Shown: positions 22,348 to 23,808 of the stretch, in pieces
Position numbering within the stretch: position 1 is the first letter of the stretch
How the letters are laid out: each line of letters starts with the position of its first letter
Assembly: GCA_964654605.1 (NCBI GenBank)
Contig: CAZZLW010000021.1
Span: forward strand, 1-23,808
From: Raineya sp964654605
GTDB lineage: Bacteria; Bacteroidota; Bacteroidia; Cytophagales; Thermonemataceae
Reading direction: 5' to 3'
Length of the DNA: 23,808 nucleotides
Notes under the pieces: model-generated
What the model was told of the DNA's origin: nothing
The model's database searches: none
The model's input: only the letters and a program-made list of their open reading frames with translations
Translations under genes and position numbers: made by a program

Positions 22348-23622
22348 ATGTTGCAGATTTCAGCTATTCGTGAGAACCCTGAAAAAATTATTCAAGGATT
22401 ACAAAAAAAGCATTTTGCCAACGCGGAAAATATCATAAAGCAAGTGCTTGAAATTGACGCACAAAGAAGACAAGCCCAAAAGGAACAAGATGATACTTTG
22501 GCAGAATCCAATCGTCTTTCCAAACAGATTGGTATCCTGATGAAGGAAGGCAAGAAAGAAGAAGCCGAGCATACTAAAATTCAGGCGAAAAATCTTGCCG
22601 ATGAAGCCAAAAAACTCGTAGAAAAAGCCTCTGAACTGGAAAACAAACTCCACGAACTTTTGGTAACTATTCCCAATGTACCCAGCGAGCAGGTTCCCGA
22701 AGGGAAAACAGCAGAGCAAAATGTAGTGGTACATCAGCACGGCGAAATACCCACCTTGCCTGAAAACGCTTTGCCTCATTGGGAACTTATCGTTAAGCAC
22801 AACATCATTGATTTTGAGCTGGGGAATAAAGTTACAGGGGCAGGATTTCCATTTTACAAAGGTAAAGGGGCAAAACTGCAACGTGCCTTGATAAACTTCT
22901 TCCTTGATGAGGCTGAAAAAGCAGGTTATTACGAAGTGCAACCGCCTATTTTGGTGAATAAAGACTCGGGCTTTGGCACAGGGCAACTGCCTGATAAAGA
23001 CGGACAAATGTATTTCGTTAATGCCGATGAATTGTATCTTATTCCTACTGCCGAAGTGCCTATTACCAATATTTACCGAGATGTAATTGTAGAAATCAAA
23101 GACTTGCCTATCAAGAATGTAGGGTATACACCTTGCTTTCGGCGTGAGGCGGGCAGTTGGGGGGCAGATGTAAGAGGGCTGAATCGCCTGCATCAGTTTG
23201 ATAAGGTGGAAATTGTACAAATCCAACACCCCGAAAAATCGTATCAGGCTTTGGAAGAAATGCGTGAGTACGTACAGGGGCTTTTAGAAAAATTAGAATT
23301 GCCTTACCGAGTGGTAAAGCTCTGCGGTGGGGATATGAGTTTTACTTCGGCTCTTACTTATGATATGGAAGTGTATTCGGCGGCACAAAAAAGATGGTTA
23401 GAAGTAAGTTCGGTGAGCAATTTTGAAAGCTATCAGGCGAATAGACTCAAATTGCGTTTTAGAGATGAAAACAAAAAAACTCACCTCTTGCATACGCTCA
23501 ATGGTAGTGCTTTGGCTTTACCAAGAATTGTAGCGGCAATGTTGGAAAACAACCAAACCTCGCAAGGTATCCGTATCCCAAAAGTTTTGCACGCTTACAC
23601 AGGTTTTGAAATGATTGACTAA
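22348..23622 (+). CDS. serS: Serine--tRNA ligase
   Basis: Charges tRNA-Ser with serine. 424 aa from the ATG at 22348, the normal family length. A TTG at 22264 would add 28 unrelated residues and lie upstream of the promoter. Seen: MLQISAIRENPEKII at the N-terminus, the long antiparallel coiled-coil arm (about 28-108) that holds tRNA-Ser, IPNVPSEQVPEG, the serine-site TAEVP (234-238), class II motif 2 CFRREAGSWGADVRGLNRLH (263-282) and motif 3 NGSALALPRIVAAMLENNQ (385-403). Complete, with host-like codon use. A strong hairpin follows at 23632-23670. Confidence 0.98.
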   Translation: MLQISAIRENPEKIIQGLQKKHFANAENIIKQVLEIDAQRRQAQKEQDDTLAESNRLSKQIGILMKEGKKEEAEHTKIQAKNLADEAKKLVEKASELENKLHELLVTIPNVPSEQVPEGKTAEQNVVVHQHGEIPTLPENALPHWELIVKHNIIDFELGNKVTGAGFPFYKGKGAKLQRALINFFLDEAEKAGYYEVQPPILVNKDSGFGTGQLPDKDGQMYFVNADELYLIPTAEVPITNIYRDVIVEIKDLPIKNVGYTPCFRREAGSWGADVRGLNRLHQFDKVEIVQIQHPEKSYQALEEMREYVQGLLEKLELPYRVVKLCGGDMSFTSALTYDMEVYSAAQKRWLEVSSVSNFESYQANRLKLRFRDENKKTHLLHTLNGSALALPRIVAAMLENNQTSQGIRIPKVLHAYTGFEMID

Positions 23623-23631
23623 ATCATTAGA

Positions 23632-23670
23632 AATAAGCGATAAGTTCGCTAAACGAATTTACCGCTTATT
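23632..23670 (+). terminator. Hairpin after serS, probable terminator
   Basis: 17-nt arms (23632-23648 and 23654-23670) pair with one mismatch and one G-T wobble around a 5-nt loop. The T-run after it is weak (TTTAGTCG), so termination may be partial. Confidence 0.55.
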
Positions 23671-23770
23671 TAGTCGTCCCTTAAAAAGTCTGTTTAGAGA
23701 AAAATCAAAGTGTAACAATAGAAATTTCCTTCCAAAAAGATGAATTTTTAAGATGTATTATCGGGTTTAG

Positions 23771-23803
23771 AGCGATGATGTCGCTTAGAGCGACATCATC
23801 GCT
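23771..23803. repeat. Perfect 15-bp inverted repeat at the window end
   Basis: AGCGATGATGTCGCT (23771-23785) and its exact reverse complement (23789-23803) are separated by TAG. The word TTAGAGCGA also repeats directly (23767-23775 and 23785-23793). No gene is visible after serS. It may be the tip of a repeat array, a MITE or another element cut by the window edge. Confidence 0.8.
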
Positions 23804-23808
23804 TGCTA

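Noticed and set aside
22399..23229. Minus-strand open frame of 276 aa opposite serS
   Set aside because: It lies wholly inside the clearly real serS gene and has no recognisable domains.

Overview
The window looks like a piece of a Bacteroidota chromosome, most likely Cytophagales-like (the order is a guess). The signs are promoters of the TTG-N17-20-TAnnTTTG type upstream of serS and proline dehydrogenase, start codons without clear Shine-Dalgarno sequences, a split transketolase, a conserved 163-aa Bacteroidota protein of the kind often called 'ABC transporter ATPase', and signal peptides ending in ..YSQ. Host DNA is of moderate GC (near 40% by eye); the phage DNA on the left is much poorer.

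Positions 1 to about 12,449 are the right-hand part of an integrated tailed phage whose left end lies outside the window. The visible genes read left to right: large terminase (its N-terminal part is cut by an in-frame TGA), a small winged-helix protein, an intrinsic terminator, three tandem 22-bp dyad repeats, a RepL-like winged-helix protein, then a tightly packed late operon. That operon holds the portal, a long heptad-repeat fibre, a beta-helix tailspike-like protein, a small membrane protein, an unknown, a second fibre or receptor-binding candidate, a permuted papain-like hydrolase, small coiled-coil and membrane proteins that may form a lysis set, and a GH108 muramidase. No major capsid protein gene is visible. 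After a convergent intergenic region with a bidirectional terminator, a candidate small RNA and a pair of dyad sites, a tyrosine integrase reads leftwards, away from a tRNA-Glu(TTC) gene whose 3' end faces the phage. This is the classic tRNA-3'-end integration layout.

Positions 12,449 to 23,808 are host chromosome. On the minus strand lie tRNA-Glu, a metallo-beta-lactamase-fold hydrolase, the 163-aa conserved protein, recN (DNA repair), the N-terminal transketolase subunit, proline dehydrogenase, a 1002-aa protein with N-terminal MORN-type repeats and a YwqG/DUF1963-like C-terminus, and a two-TM GAF-domain protein that is probably the first gene of an operon with the 1002-aa protein. serS is on the plus strand, divergent from the GAF gene. 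The window ends in a perfect 15-bp inverted repeat.

The points most worth following are: the replicon-like or regulatory module (22-bp dyad array plus RepL-like protein) between terminase and portal; the extreme C-depletion of the terminase region with a G-to-A drift across the late operon; the premature TGA in the terminase; the host-like composition of the lysozyme gene; and the small RNA and dyad sites at the phage-integrase junction.
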